NCBI GenBank assembly: GCA_022843805.1 | Contig: JALHMY010000017.1 | Location: 1 to 64,000 of the forward strand | Length of the DNA: 64,000 nt | Direction: 5' to 3' | From: Fuerstiella sp. | GTDB taxonomy: Bacteria; Planctomycetota; Planctomycetia; Planctomycetales; Planctomycetaceae | Part shown: positions 56,001 to 64,000 of the stretch, piece by piece | Numbering within the stretch: the stretch's first letter is position 1 | Layout: the number at the start of each line of letters is the position of its first letter | Notes under the pieces: generated by a model | The model's input: only the letters and a program-made list of their open reading frames with translations | The model's database searches: none | What the model was told of the DNA's origin: nothing | Position numbers and translations under genes: made by a program

Positions 56001-56537
56001 TCAGACATTCAGCGCCGAGTATCCGGAATGATGCGGGACCGGCAGGTCAGTGTCCCCGCGGGTCACTCGCCGAGCCTTGATCTTATCCTGAATCCTCATC
56101 AGCCCTTCCAGCAATGCTTCCGGCCGAGGCGGACATCCGGGCACATAGACGTCCACCGGAACCACCAGATCCACACCCTTAACCACGTGATAACCATGCT
56201 TGAAGTACGGGCCACCTCCCACAGTGCAGGCACCCATCGCAATCACATACTTCGGATCCGGCATCTGTTCATACAGACGACGTACTCGGCTTGCCATCTT
56301 GAACGTTACCGTTCCGGCCACGATCATCAGGTCAGCCTGACGCGGCGTCGCCCGAAAAGCACCCGCACCGAACCGATCAATATCGTATTTGCTGGCACCG
56401 GTCGCCATCATCTCGATCGCACAGCACGCCAGACCGAATGTCATCGGCCAGATACTGGATTGCTGACCCCAGTTCAGAGCCTGCTCCATTGTCGTGGTGA
56501 TAACATTTTCCTCGAATCGACCCTCAATCCATGTCAT
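56001..56537 (-). CDS. nuoB: NADH-quinone oxidoreductase subunit B
   Basis: A 178-aa subunit of respiratory complex I that carries the terminal [4Fe-4S] cluster N2. The ligands are visible: tandem Cys38-Cys39 in '[12 protein letters not shown]', Cys104 in '[12 protein letters not shown]' and Cys135 in '[15 protein letters not shown]'. The ATG at 56537 matches the family N-terminus; 12 extra codons upstream are not needed. Other nuo genes are not adjacent, so it is separate from a nuo operon here. Confidence 0.93.
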   Translation of the reverse strand: MTWIEGRFEENVITTTMEQALNWGQQSSIWPMTFGLACCAIEMMATGASKYDIDRFGAGAFRATPRQADLMIVAGTVTFKMASRVRRLYEQMPDPKYVIAMGACTVGGGPYFKHGYHVVKGVDLVVPVDVYVPGCPPRPEALLEGLMRIQDKIKARRVTRGDTDLPVPHHSGYSALNV

Positions 56538-56745
56538 GTCGCTCGAACCCTCATAAGAACTGCGGAAATACACTGACTGAACCCGACAATGCCACTTGAA
56601 CGGGAAGTGCAGCGGAAGACTCTATCAGTACACACCGCCGTTTCAATCTTACTCGAATGTTTCCCTGATTTTGGATTTATCCAGACCATCACGCTGTGCC
56701 AGGTCACCTCACTCTGCTGACACCAGCGTCGATCCTGACAGCCAC

Positions 56746-57372
56746 CTAATGAGAAGATACCTGAAATTCGCAGCAACCATGCCCGTCCCGACAGCGCGAA
56801 CGGAATTCCACCGGTGAACCAAGTACCTGCTCCAGCACCTGTCTTTCCACCTGACAGATTGTTTCATCAACCTCCGCCAGCATAGGAAACGGACAGGATG
56901 TCTCCCTCAGAATATGCAACCCGCCGGAATGATCACTTTCAACATTGAACCCACTGGCCTTCATTTCTCCGGCAAGCTGATCCATCCGATCACCAACCGA
57001 CGCACCAGACGTCAGCTGCTTCGTCAGACGCTCCGCCAGTACATTCTGAACTCGCGAAATCAGTTCCGACCGAACCTGAGCATCCGGATGGCCAATGATC
57101 GCCTCCCAGAAAATTACCGCAAGTTCCCGGTAATTCTCTCCCAGTGAATGCAGACCTTCTGCAGTAACCCTGTACTCATTCCTTGGACGACCACGCGTCT
57201 GACTGCGAAGAGCTGAGATGATCAAACCGGCTGACTCCAGCCGTGCGATTCGCTGCCGAACCGCCGTTCGAGTCACCCCCAGCTTCTTACACAAATCCAA
57301 AACGTCCGCACCGTCCGACCGATGCAGATGCTCAAGTATCTCGCGGTCTCTTGCATCAAGTGATGACAGCAT
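56746..57372 (-). CDS. sufR: SufR-like Fe-S sensing repressor
   Basis: A 208-aa DeoR/ArsR-type winged-helix protein. The DNA-binding part (about 8-70) is 'REILEHLHRSDGADVLDLCK', 'LGVTRTAVRQRIARLESAGL' and 'QTRGRPRNEYRVTAEGL'. The C-terminal part has cysteines at 160, 173, 194, 200 and 201 ('CPFPMLAEVDETICQVERQV', 'RCRDGHGCCEF'), the pattern used by SufR to hold an Fe-S cluster. It should repress the suf operon when clusters are plentiful. It lies two genes upstream of sufC. The long frame begins at 57528, but that N-terminus is encoded by a repeat; ATG 57372 is used. Confidence 0.85.
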   Translation of the reverse strand: MLSSLDARDREILEHLHRSDGADVLDLCKKLGVTRTAVRQRIARLESAGLIISALRSQTRGRPRNEYRVTAEGLHSLGENYRELAVIFWEAIIGHPDAQVRSELISRVQNVLAERLTKQLTSGASVGDRMDQLAGEMKASGFNVESDHSGGLHILRETSCPFPMLAEVDETICQVERQVLEQVLGSPVEFRSRCRDGHGCCEFQVSSH

Positions 57373-57381
57373 CTGCTCACA

Positions 57382-57441
57382 CTTCCCGCTTGTTCCCGCA
57401 AAAAAACGGTTCCCGCAAAAAAAAACGGTTCCCGCCAAAAA
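57382..57441. repeat. Short tandem repeat just upstream of sufR
   Basis: Three units of the form GTTCCCGCAAAAAAACG, with A-tracts of 7, 9 and 5 bases, lie between two copies of ACTTCCCG. On the coding strand of sufR this is repeated GCGGGAAC with T-tracts, ending about 10 bases before the start codon. It could be a set of regulator or sigma-factor sites, and the homopolymer tracts could slip. Confidence 0.75.
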
Positions 57442-57984
57442 CCCACTTCCCGATAAGAACCAGGAAACGAGTTTGTCAAACCGATGTTCATCTACACCGG
57501 ATATTAGCGAGCAAACTACTTTTGGCAATTTAAGGTGCCAAAAATGTCCGTATTGAGATCACGTCTCAAAAAACAGAGAAAAACAGGCGTCTCAGACATG
57601 CAACAGCGATTTCTCCGGGTTTCCAGACCATACCTGCCTGGGTTTTTCTCCCAATGCTGGTAAACGCGCCTTTCCCCGTGAACCTGTCCAAATCCTGTCA
57701 TTTTTCTATGCACAAACACGCCGCATTGCGCGTTCACTGCTGTATGCATTTCGCAACATGCCAACCTCAAATGTTGCGTTGTGTCATCAAAGATTTCTCG
57801 TCAGTGCCAAATCTTCACTGGCAGGCCTGTCGAACTAAGTTGAATCCGGAAAGGCATTTAAGTTCATGTTACTGGCGTTGCTGACAAATCGTCTTTACAG
57901 CGGTTCACGTTTTGCAAAGGTCAGAAACATCCCCTCTTTGCATCGAAGCATCGAGTCAACCTTTTGCCAGGGACAAGGACTTCA
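57442..57984. other. Intergenic, no gene seen
   Basis: Divergent region between sufR and the STAS-domain gene. Only short frames without protein-like content. AAGGA at 57975-57979 is the ribosome binding site for the STAS gene. Confidence 0.5.
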
Positions 57985-58467
57985 ATGAGTTCTCGCAAAC
58001 GCCAGCGTCTGAGTATTCACACCATCGACAATTCCGCGATTGTCTCGCTTCAGGATATGGAGATCTGGGACGGTGCCGACCTGGCGCTGTTGAGAGAAGC
58101 CCTGACCGGACTGATTGAAAAGGATGGTTTCCGGTCTCTCGGCGTCGATCTTTCAAGCGTCAAGTACATTCCCAGCGGTTTTTTCGGCATGCTGTTTGAA
58201 TGGTACGACGCAGGCCTTCAGATTCGCCTGTATTCGCCACAGGAAAACGTGGCGCAAATGCTGTGGTTCCGAATGTTCTTCGCCCACGAAGAAAATAACG
58301 CATATCGACTTTGCGACGATGCCGTCCGAAATAACTCTCCGGGACAGCAAGTGGAATACCATAAACGGGTCTTCATGTGCGAAGACGAGGCGAGTGAACA
58401 GGACGATGTGGCCGACCTGATCAAATCCGTGCGGTATGGCGTTCGAACTCCCGAAAAAATTCGGTGA
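57985..58467 (+). CDS. STAS-like domain protein
   Basis: A 160-aa protein. Residues about 8-110 look like a STAS (anti-sigma factor antagonist) domain: 'IHTIDNSAIVSLQDMEIWDG', 'FRSLGVDLSSVKYIPSGFFG' with a Ser at the phosphorylation loop, and 'GLQIRLYSPQENVAQML'. A polar tail of about 50 residues follows. It is alone and cytoplasmic. STAS proteins bind anti-sigma or kinase partners; none is adjacent. AAGGA precedes the ATG by five bases. Confidence 0.68.
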   Translation: MSSRKRQRLSIHTIDNSAIVSLQDMEIWDGADLALLREALTGLIEKDGFRSLGVDLSSVKYIPSGFFGMLFEWYDAGLQIRLYSPQENVAQMLWFRMFFAHEENNAYRLCDDAVRNNSPGQQVEYHKRVFMCEDEASEQDDVADLIKSVRYGVRTPEKIR

Positions 58468-58622
58468 GCTTACAACTTCGGTGATCGAAAAAACAGGGGG
58501 CTCACAAAACCGACGATTTTCGTTTCGAAGGCCCGTCACCCGTCATGCCTGATCTGTTGCTGGTACGGCAGAGGTTCAGTTCTGGTGCACTGTCAAGCAT
58601 TGAATTTCGCATTGAATTTTTG

Positions 58623-58680
58623 GGTAGTGGACCTTGCTAAAGGTCCTGCAGCCAGGGGATCTTTAGCAAGATCCACTACC
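58623..58680. repeat. Imperfect inverted repeat, MITE-like
   Basis: Arms of about 24 bp starting GGTAGTGGACCTTGCTAAAG and ending CTTTAGCAAGATCCACTACC match with two or three mismatches around a short centre. It stands alone in a 300-bp gap, far from T-tracts, and has the form of the small palindromic repeats dispersed in planctomycete genomes. Confidence 0.7.
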
Positions 58681-58765
58681 TCCAACCCGAACTCTTTATC
58701 CTGACAGAGCACTAGCCCGCTCTCACGGCCATTCCTTCAGCGCATTCGATTTCACTCACCAGGTC

Positions 58766-59104
58766 TCAGTTCCCGGTCAGCTCATCTGGCTTCACAATTG
58801 GCGTCAGATTCTCTCCAGCTTTGTCGGCCGAATCGGTGTCTGCATTACCGCCAGCTTCCGCCATCTGCTGAGCCTGCCGACTGAGCCGATAAAACGACAC
58901 ACCAAATCCCGTGAATACCGTCGCGGGCATGGCCAGCATAAACAAAATGCTGTACATGTATGCACGTGGTCTGCGGGCGTCGGTTTCATTCGCGGCCTTG
59001 CAGGATGGACAGGCCTGAGCTGTGTTCATCAAGCCGGGAAGAAATCCGGCTGCCAGGAGAACGAACAGTAGTGTGGCGAATTGCCGTTTCAAGTTTGCCT
59101 TCAT
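58766..59104 (-). CDS. Small exported membrane protein near cytochrome oxidase genes
   Basis: A 112-aa protein: a signal-like N-terminal helix ('FATLLFVLLAAGFLPGLM'), a CPSC motif ('ACPSCKAANETDARRP'), a second membrane helix ('YMYSILFMLAMPATVFTGFG') and a polar tail. The CxxC after the first helix could bind metal or form a disulfide outside. GGAG lies eight bases before the ATG at 59104; a much longer overlapping frame to 59611 is not real. It lies 53 bp after the SCO-DUF420 gene and probably belongs to the same transcript. Confidence 0.65.
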   Translation of the reverse strand: MKANLKRQFATLLFVLLAAGFLPGLMNTAQACPSCKAANETDARRPRAYMYSILFMLAMPATVFTGFGVSFYRLSRQAQQMAEAGGNADTDSADKAGENLTPIVKPDELTGN

Positions 59105-59157
59105 CCTTCGCTCCCTAATCCTCATGCCATCAGCGACGTCGCCCGTTTGGAAAACAC

Positions 59158-60639
59158 CTATGTCTGGGCAACGGTACGCCATGGCCACTGATACAACATC
59201 AGATAGATTACAACACCTGTGACTGAAACAAACAACCAGATGGGAAAAGTTATTACGGCCAGCCGACGATGAGCCTGCCAGTCCTGCCGAAAGGCATGCT
59301 GAAATACTCGAATAGCCAAAAATGGCACGAAGACAGCAAGAATCACATGCGGAAATAAAATGGCCTTGTAAACCAGAGATGCCGTTTCCGAACCGACAAA
59401 TCTTCTGCCTCGCTCTCCTGTGTATTCGCCCAACGCATAGTGATATGTTAAGTAGCAAGCCAGAAAAGCAACAGAAACCACAAACGCGCTGATCATCAGA
59501 TTCCGGTGAGTCTGTCGTTTGCCGGCACGAATCGCCGCAAATCCCGAAAGAAGCAATATCGTGCTGAGACTGTTGAGCCCCGCATTTACGCTGGGCAGTT
59601 TTTTTGCCCACTCTGGCAGCAGCTCTTCAATTCTATCATTGAGTACCTGCGGGATTTCTGACGGATGCCGGGCATTTATCGTCTCCGGATCAGCGGGCTC
59701 AGAACCTGGAGCAACGGACTCAGCCTCGGGCAACTGATCGCCCGCATCCTCTGGCTGTTTTTCATTTTTCGGCTGTTCGTTGCCATTTTTCGTATGGGAT
59801 GGCGGCTCAGCCGGATCCGATTTCGGTTCTGTATCCTGACTTGACGGTACAACTTTTAACTGAAGTCCGAGTTCACCTGCTGGCTGGTCAGAACTATTTG
59901 TGATCGTAAAGCTGAGAGACGGGCCAGGCTTCGGAAATTCTGCCTTGCCCTGAAGGATCTGTCGAAGCTTCGCCATATCATCCGGGTTGGTTGCAAGGAA
60001 CGTGGCCACCGGGATGGAATCTTCGTTGACCAGGACCACTCGGTTAGTGTGTGCCACTTCAAAGCCGGGCTTTCGCTCCTCGCCGAGATTCGGTGCGACG
60101 TACAGCGTAAAGCCTCGGCGAATCAGATCATGAATCTGCAGTTCATCGCCCGTCAGGAATTTCCATCGTTTCGGATCAGCAGAAAAGATCTCTGAATATT
60201 TCTGCAGGACTTCGGCTGTGTCATAGCTGGAATCAACTGAGAAAGTGACGAACTTCACATCGGGATTGCTCGTCGATAGCCGCCGATGCAGTTCCATAAC
60301 CTCTCGGGTGATCATAGGGCACGTGGTCCGACAGCGAGTGAACACAAAACTGGCAACCCACGGATGGCCCTTCAGACTATCGCGACTAACCGTACCTCCC
60401 TCGCATTCGGGAAATTCAAAGTCTGGCAGCTCCTTTGCAGGAAAGCCTATTTTCACCGATGATTCTGAGCCGGAACCTGCATCATTCGCACCTGGGTTCT
60501 GACTTTCATCGTCATTCCGGACAGTACGAGCGGATCCAGCGAGCAGCCCGGCCGCGATCAGCACTGCAGTCCAGAGCACACCTCCCACAAGCAGATTGAG
60601 AGTTGAGATTCCTCGTCGAGCTGTTCGTGGTGTTTTCAC
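59158..60639 (-). CDS. SCO1/SenC copper chaperone fused to DUF420
   Basis: A 493-aa fusion. The N-terminal membrane helix is 'LNLLVGGVLWTAVLIAAGLL'. A SCO thioredoxin-like domain (about 64-235) has Cys103 and Cys107 in 'FTRCRTTCPMITREV' and His197 in 'VAHTNRVVLVNED', the Cu ligands. An acidic Pro/Glu linker (about 260-330) leads to a DUF420 domain with four helices (about 345-490). SCO delivers copper to the CuA site of cytochrome c oxidase, and DUF420 proteins sit in oxidase loci, so the fusion serves oxidase assembly, consistent with the coxIII and coxIV genes nearby. Confidence 0.87.
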   Translation of the reverse strand: MKTPRTARRGISTLNLLVGGVLWTAVLIAAGLLAGSARTVRNDDESQNPGANDAGSGSESSVKIGFPAKELPDFEFPECEGGTVSRDSLKGHPWVASFVFTRCRTTCPMITREVMELHRRLSTSNPDVKFVTFSVDSSYDTAEVLQKYSEIFSADPKRWKFLTGDELQIHDLIRRGFTLYVAPNLGEERKPGFEVAHTNRVVLVNEDSIPVATFLATNPDDMAKLRQILQGKAEFPKPGPSLSFTITNSSDQPAGELGLQLKVVPSSQDTEPKSDPAEPPSHTKNGNEQPKNEKQPEDAGDQLPEAESVAPGSEPADPETINARHPSEIPQVLNDRIEELLPEWAKKLPSVNAGLNSLSTILLLSGFAAIRAGKRQTHRNLMISAFVVSVAFLACYLTYHYALGEYTGERGRRFVGSETASLVYKAILFPHVILAVFVPFLAIRVFQHAFRQDWQAHRRLAVITFPIWLFVSVTGVVIYLMLYQWPWRTVAQT

Positions 60640-60829
60640 CTCTGGCTCACCCTGTTATCAATCGGAAGCGGACATCTCGCAGGAGAAGGAAGACCTTCCA
60701 GTCCTGCCGCGTTTCCAAACAAATATGCCGGACCAGCACCATTCTACGCACACCATCCCAGGAATACACGAGGGCTTTCGCTGAGTTCCGTAAGCAGACC
60801 CCTGTCATCTCAACCTCGGGAAAACGACT

Positions 60830-61681
60830 TCATACGACATTAGAGACAGCAGGTCGCGACGTTAGTCGAACGCAAATCAGGAAAAACATCAGTGAGCAGC
60901 CTAACGTAACTACAATGCAAAGAATCATTGAGGGCAATTCAGGAGAGCTCGGCAGAGTTTCAGCATAGAGAAGTCTTCGAAGTCCCGCGACTCCATATGT
61001 CAGAGGGTTACATCGAATCAACCAGGAGAGCCATCCGGCCTTTTCCCCCGGAAAAAATGCACCGGAAAGCAGCCACATTGGCATTAGCAGAATACTCATG
61101 ATTGCATGAAAGCCCTGTGTTGAATTCATGGGCCATGCGATGAGAAAACCGAGGGCGGTGAGTTCTACGGCGATCAGTGTCAGAAACAGGCCTGCTGACA
61201 ACAGACGCATCAATGTCCAGTCCGGATCGAAATCCGGAGCGAGCCCCACCGCGCTCAGCAAGGGGCCGATAACGAGGAATAGTCCGGCCTGAATCAGAGC
61301 CAGAGTTGTTCCGCCCAGCAACTTCCCGGCGACAATTGCCGCACGTGATACCGGAGCCACCAGAACTCCCTGAAGAAAACCCTCCCGGCGATCTTCAATA
61401 ATTGAAATCGTCGAGAATATTGCGGTAAACAGAACAATCAGAACGGCGATGCCCGGAAAGAAGTATTCCTGATACGTCAGCGGACGCTGCAACCCAATGG
61501 CCCATGAGGGTGACTGAAAGGAACTTCGGAGTCCGGCACCAAAGAGGATCCAGAAAATGACTGGCTGCCCGATCGCTCCAATCACACGCGTTCGCTGCCT
61601 GAAGAATCGAATCAGTTCTCTTTTCGCCAGTGCGACGGACGCGGACATCAGCAATCCCGTGTTTCCGTGGTTCATGCTCAT
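60830..61681 (-). CDS. ABC-2 type transporter permease
   Basis: A 283-aa membrane protein with six predicted helices, typical of ABC-2 exporters. It has the family segment 'FFPGIAVLIVLFTAIFSTIS' and 'IIEDRREGFLQGVLVAPVSR', the coupling region. Its start overlaps the ATPase stop by four bases (ATGA). Substrate unknown; in oxidase clusters such pairs may serve copper or heme-related export, which is only a guess. Confidence 0.87.
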   Translation of the reverse strand: MSMNHGNTGLLMSASVALAKRELIRFFRQRTRVIGAIGQPVIFWILFGAGLRSSFQSPSWAIGLQRPLTYQEYFFPGIAVLIVLFTAIFSTISIIEDRREGFLQGVLVAPVSRAAIVAGKLLGGTTLALIQAGLFLVIGPLLSAVGLAPDFDPDWTLMRLLSAGLFLTLIAVELTALGFLIAWPMNSTQGFHAIMSILLMPMWLLSGAFFPGEKAGWLSWLIRCNPLTYGVAGLRRLLYAETLPSSPELPSMILCIVVTLGCSLMFFLICVRLTSRPAVSNVV

Positions 61682-62616
61682 GCTTTGTTTTCCTGTTCCG
61701 TCAGTGATCGGCCTGTTCTTGCAAGAAAGACATCTTCAAGTGACGGTTTGGAAATCTGCACGGATTGAATCTCCGAACCAAGTGCCCCGGTAATTTCAGA
61801 CAGCACCTCCACAGCATTCGCGACGCGAAACACAAGCTCGTTTCCGGCCAGGATCGGTTCCGATCCAATCAGACGGACGAGCCGATCGCGAACCTCCTGA
61901 GGATCGCGGCATCGAATTCCAATCCGATCTCCCTTCAGAGATGTCTTCAAATCGTCAGGGGTCCCTCCGTCCACAACACGCCCCTGATCCAGTAACAGAA
62001 GCTGACTGCATTGTTCGGCCTCTTCCATCAGGTGCGTAGCCATCACAATTGTCGTTCCGCCTTCCTGCTGCTGCTCCCGAAGAATCTGAAAGAACTCCAT
62101 ACGAGATCGAAGGTCGAGTCCCGTCGTGGGCTCATCAAGAAACATGACTCTCGGGTTGTGCAGAAATCCTCGTGCCAGCTCAACGCGACGTTTCATTCCG
62201 CCGGACAAGGTCCCCACAATTTGTTTGTCGCTTCCTTTAACCTGAAATCGCTCCAGCAGCATGGAACTTCGTTTCCTGCATTCGGTTTGACTCAATCCGT
62301 AAATCGCGGCATGGCAAAGCAGGTTTTCCATGACGGTCAGGCGAATATCCAGCGCGGGCGACTGAAAAGTCACGCCGATACAACGACGAACGTCCGCCTG
62401 TTGTGCAGGCAGTCGAAAGCCGCAGATCGAGATGCGGCCCTGCTGAAGCGGCAGCAGCGTGCTCAGCAGCCGGAACAGTGTCGTTTTTCCTGATCCGTTC
62501 GGCCCAAGTAATCCCAGAAAATCGCCGGAAGACACGGAAAAGCTGACGTGACTCAGCGCAGCAATGGTCTGATATGAATGAGTCACATCATCAACGATAA
62601 TTGATTGATCGGTCAT
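61678..62616 (-). CDS. ABC-2 type transporter ATPase
   Basis: A 312-aa ATPase with Walker A 'GLLGPNGSGKTTLFRLL' (38-45), signature 'GTLSGGMKRRVELARGFLHN', Walker B 'RVMFLDEPTTGLDLR' and the His switch 'VMATHLMEEAEQCS'. The C-terminal extension after residue 225 fits drug/NodI-type exporters. It is coupled to the permease by an ATGA overlap. Terminator 62642-62680 separates it from the coxIV gene upstream. Confidence 0.9.
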   Translation of the reverse strand: MTDQSIIVDDVTHSYQTIAALSHVSFSVSSGDFLGLLGPNGSGKTTLFRLLSTLLPLQQGRISICGFRLPAQQADVRRCIGVTFQSPALDIRLTVMENLLCHAAIYGLSQTECRKRSSMLLERFQVKGSDKQIVGTLSGGMKRRVELARGFLHNPRVMFLDEPTTGLDLRSRMEFFQILREQQQEGGTTIVMATHLMEEAEQCSQLLLLDQGRVVDGGTPDDLKTSLKGDRIGIRCRDPQEVRDRLVRLIGSEPILAGNELVFRVANAVEVLSEITGALGSEIQSVQISKPSLEDVFLARTGRSLTEQENKA

Positions 62617-62641
62617 CGACTTTTCGCTGAGTCATGTAACA

Positions 62642-62680
62642 AAGAAAAACGCTCTCGGGGTGGGTATCCCTCGAGAGCGT
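62642..62680 (-). terminator. Terminator of the cytochrome oxidase operon
   Basis: On the minus strand ACGCTCTCG/CGAGAGCGT (9 bp) is followed by TTTTTCTTT. It lies about 90 bp after the subunit IV stop and before the ABC transporter genes. Confidence 0.85.
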
Positions 62681-62771
62681 AACAGTACACATTTGATTAA
62701 GCTGATAAAGAATCTGATTCCGTATTTCGCTGGATTCCGTATTTCGCCGGATACAGTCGTTCCTGATCATG

Positions 62772-63212
62772 TCAGTGATCAGCAGCTTTCTCCGTTGACG
62801 ACTCCGCGTTTTCAGGAGCGCCGGGCAGTTCCGTGTGAGCTGCAGCCCCTTCTGCGTGCTGATGCTCATTGTGCCAGGCAGCGAACTCCTCGCCCCACTG
62901 TCCGCGCTGCGGAGCCGTACTTGTGTAATAGGGCACTCCAACATCCGGCATCAAAGCGAGCGGCAATCCAATTGCCAGAATTGTTGTGGGGGCCAGCAAT
63001 ACATACTTCCAGTTGCCTTCGAACTTCAGGTGCATGAAAAACATCATCACACACAATGCTTTGGCCACTGCGACAGCGAATACCAGTACGATCGTCGCGA
63101 GACGACTTAACGGCAGAACGTCGAACACAACGGACAGCGCTGTACAGCCGCAGAGCACGAAGAAAATAGAGAGATAGTTGACATGATGAGTGTCATGCGT
63201 GTCATGGGACAT
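62772..63212 (-). CDS. ctaF: Cytochrome c oxidase subunit IV
   Basis: A 146-aa prokaryotic subunit IV (COX4_pro type) with three helices: 'YLSIFFVLCGCTALSVVFDV', 'IVLVFAVAVAKALCVMMFFM' with 'HLKFE', and 'YVLLAPTTILAIGLPLALMP'. The N-terminus is His-rich ('MSHDTHDTHH'). The C-terminal 45 residues are an extra charged tail. It lies 28 bp downstream of the subunit III gene in the same operon. Confidence 0.88.
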   Translation of the reverse strand: MSHDTHDTHHVNYLSIFFVLCGCTALSVVFDVLPLSRLATIVLVFAVAVAKALCVMMFFMHLKFEGNWKYVLLAPTTILAIGLPLALMPDVGVPYYTSTAPQRGQWGEEFAAWHNEHQHAEGAAAHTELPGAPENAESSTEKAADH

Positions 63213-63240
63213 GCGTGTTTTATCCAGATCAAACGTTTGT

Positions 63241-64000
63241 TCAAAAGTTCATAATATACAACATCGGAAACAGAAAGATCCAGACCAGGTCAACAAAGTG
63301 CCAGTAGAGGCCACTGTTTTCCACCCAGTCCGTCCATTTCTCATTCAGGTTGCTTCCCTGCCGAATAGCAGCAGCAAACAGGATCATTCCCACGATTACG
63401 TGAATCGCATGGAAACCGGTCATCAGGAAGTAGGTTGAAGCGAACAGGTTCCCGAACAGAATTGGGTGCGGTTCAAATACGCCTTTTGACACCGCAGCTC
63501 CAAACTCGCCATCAGCCTTCAGTACATTGAGCTCGGTTTTCACCTCGGCAAGGGTGAGTGGAGGAAAAGATTCTCCTTCCTTCATCGCCGCTCTGGCATC
63601 CGTGTACTCCTGCCCGGAAGCGGGGTGCTTCAGTGAAATATTTGCCACCATATGGTCGTGCAGATTCATATAGGCGCGGTACAGTTTGATATCGCCCGCG
63701 ACTGAAGCCTTCATGCTTTCAACTGCATCTTTGTCAGCCCCGTCAGCGCCCCCGTCCGCGACAGCTTCAATCTGAGTCGCCAGCGTCTTAATGTCATTGG
63801 GCTGCGCCGTGACAACAGCCCCGCTGCTGACATACTCGGCAAATCGTTTTCGAACGACCGCCTCGAGTTCCCGATCTGCTTTATGAATCGCCTGAGTCGG
63901 CGTCTCGGGGATATGTCCGGGAAGAATGTCGTGAGCAAACTTACCGTAGTACTCGACCGATTTAATTCCAAGGAACACAAAGGCCAGTGCCAGTGTAACC
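63241..64000 (-). CDS. ctaE: Cytochrome c oxidase subunit III (5' part outside window)
   Basis: The frame is open to the right edge; about 252 residues are visible. The C-terminal helices are typical: '[20 protein letters not shown]', then '[20 protein letters not shown]' with the conserved 'YWHFVD'. Between '[12 protein letters not shown]' and 'FGNLFAST' there is a hydrophilic insert of about 140 residues containing '[20 protein letters not shown]', much longer than the loop usually seen there. The protein is part of the proton-pumping terminal oxidase in the membrane. Confidence 0.9.
   Translation of the reverse strand, partial: VTLALAFVFLGIKSVEYYGKFAHDILPGHIPETPTQAIHKADRELEAVVRKRFAEYVSSGAVVTAQPNDIKTLATQIEAVADGGADGADKDAVESMKASVAGDIKLYRAYMNLHDHMVANISLKHPASGQEYTDARAAMKEGESFPPLTLAEVKTELNVLKADGEFGAAVSKGVFEPHPILFGNLFASTYFLMTGFHAIHVIVGMILFAAAIRQGSNLNEKWTDWVENSGLYWHFVDLVWIFLFPMLYIMNF

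Noticed and set aside
58804-59611. Long minus-strand frame upstream of the 112-aa protein
   Set aside because: The N-terminal 170 residues lie antiparallel in frame shift to the SCO-DUF420 gene; only the part from 59104 has a ribosome binding site.

Overview
The window looks like chromosome of a marine-type planctomycete (Planctomycetaceae-like). The signs are a PEP-CTERM secreted protein, LamG/discoidin and sulfatase C-terminal modules, very large Ser/Thr kinases with membrane anchors, zinc-ribbon plus transmembrane proteins, prepilin-like fragments and many secreted proteins of no known family. Base composition is mid-GC, with a clearly AT-richer patch near 25-28.3 kb. The organism assignment is inference; no rRNA is present.

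Region 1 (1-17.3 kb) is accessory and scarred. An MFS/hydrolase chimeric pseudogene is followed by a Kai-like cluster (kaiC, two kaiB paralogues, a PAS hybrid histidine kinase; 2015-6510), a serine-recombinase remnant, an oleate hydratase with a UbiB-type kinase, and remnants of MscS and a sulfatase. Next come a PEP-CTERM gene and a tandem DUF1254/DUF1214 pair separated only by an in-frame TGA. Two related hairpin/T-tract elements bracket the Kai segment.

Region 2 (about 17.33-30.44 kb) reads as one integrative element of about 13 kb. A complete tRNA-Pro(GGG) lies at the right end (30405-30479, minus strand). A 42-bp exact copy of its 3' part lies at the left end (17327-17368), and a tyrosine recombinase sits just inside the tRNA end. 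Cargo is an AbiEi/AbiEii-like toxin-antitoxin pair behind a perfect 30-bp palindrome, planctomycete secreted proteins, a decayed ISL3-type transposase, and a compact module of a 5-cytosine DNA methyltransferase converging on a nuclease-like gene that overlaps a ParB-like gene. That last module is the best candidate for an undescribed defence or restriction system.

Region 3 (30.5-51 kb) is mostly ordinary chromosome: two large Ser/Thr kinases, an anti-sigma-like protein, PurU, BirA, a DJ-1/PfpI protein, a UPF0261 plus PEP-hydrolase-like pair, a FliA/WhiG-type sigma factor, a sulfotransferase, an orphan Flp-like pilin and several planctomycete hypotheticals. A GC-rich tandem repeat of three units lies at 36949-37569.

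Region 4 (51-64 kb, almost all minus strand) is core metabolism. It has an Fe-S assembly operon (sufC-sufB-sufD-Rieske-sufT), nuoB and a SufR-like regulator. It then has respiratory genes: a small membrane protein, a SCO1-DUF420 fusion, an ABC exporter, and cytochrome c oxidase subunits IV and III, the last cut by the window edge.
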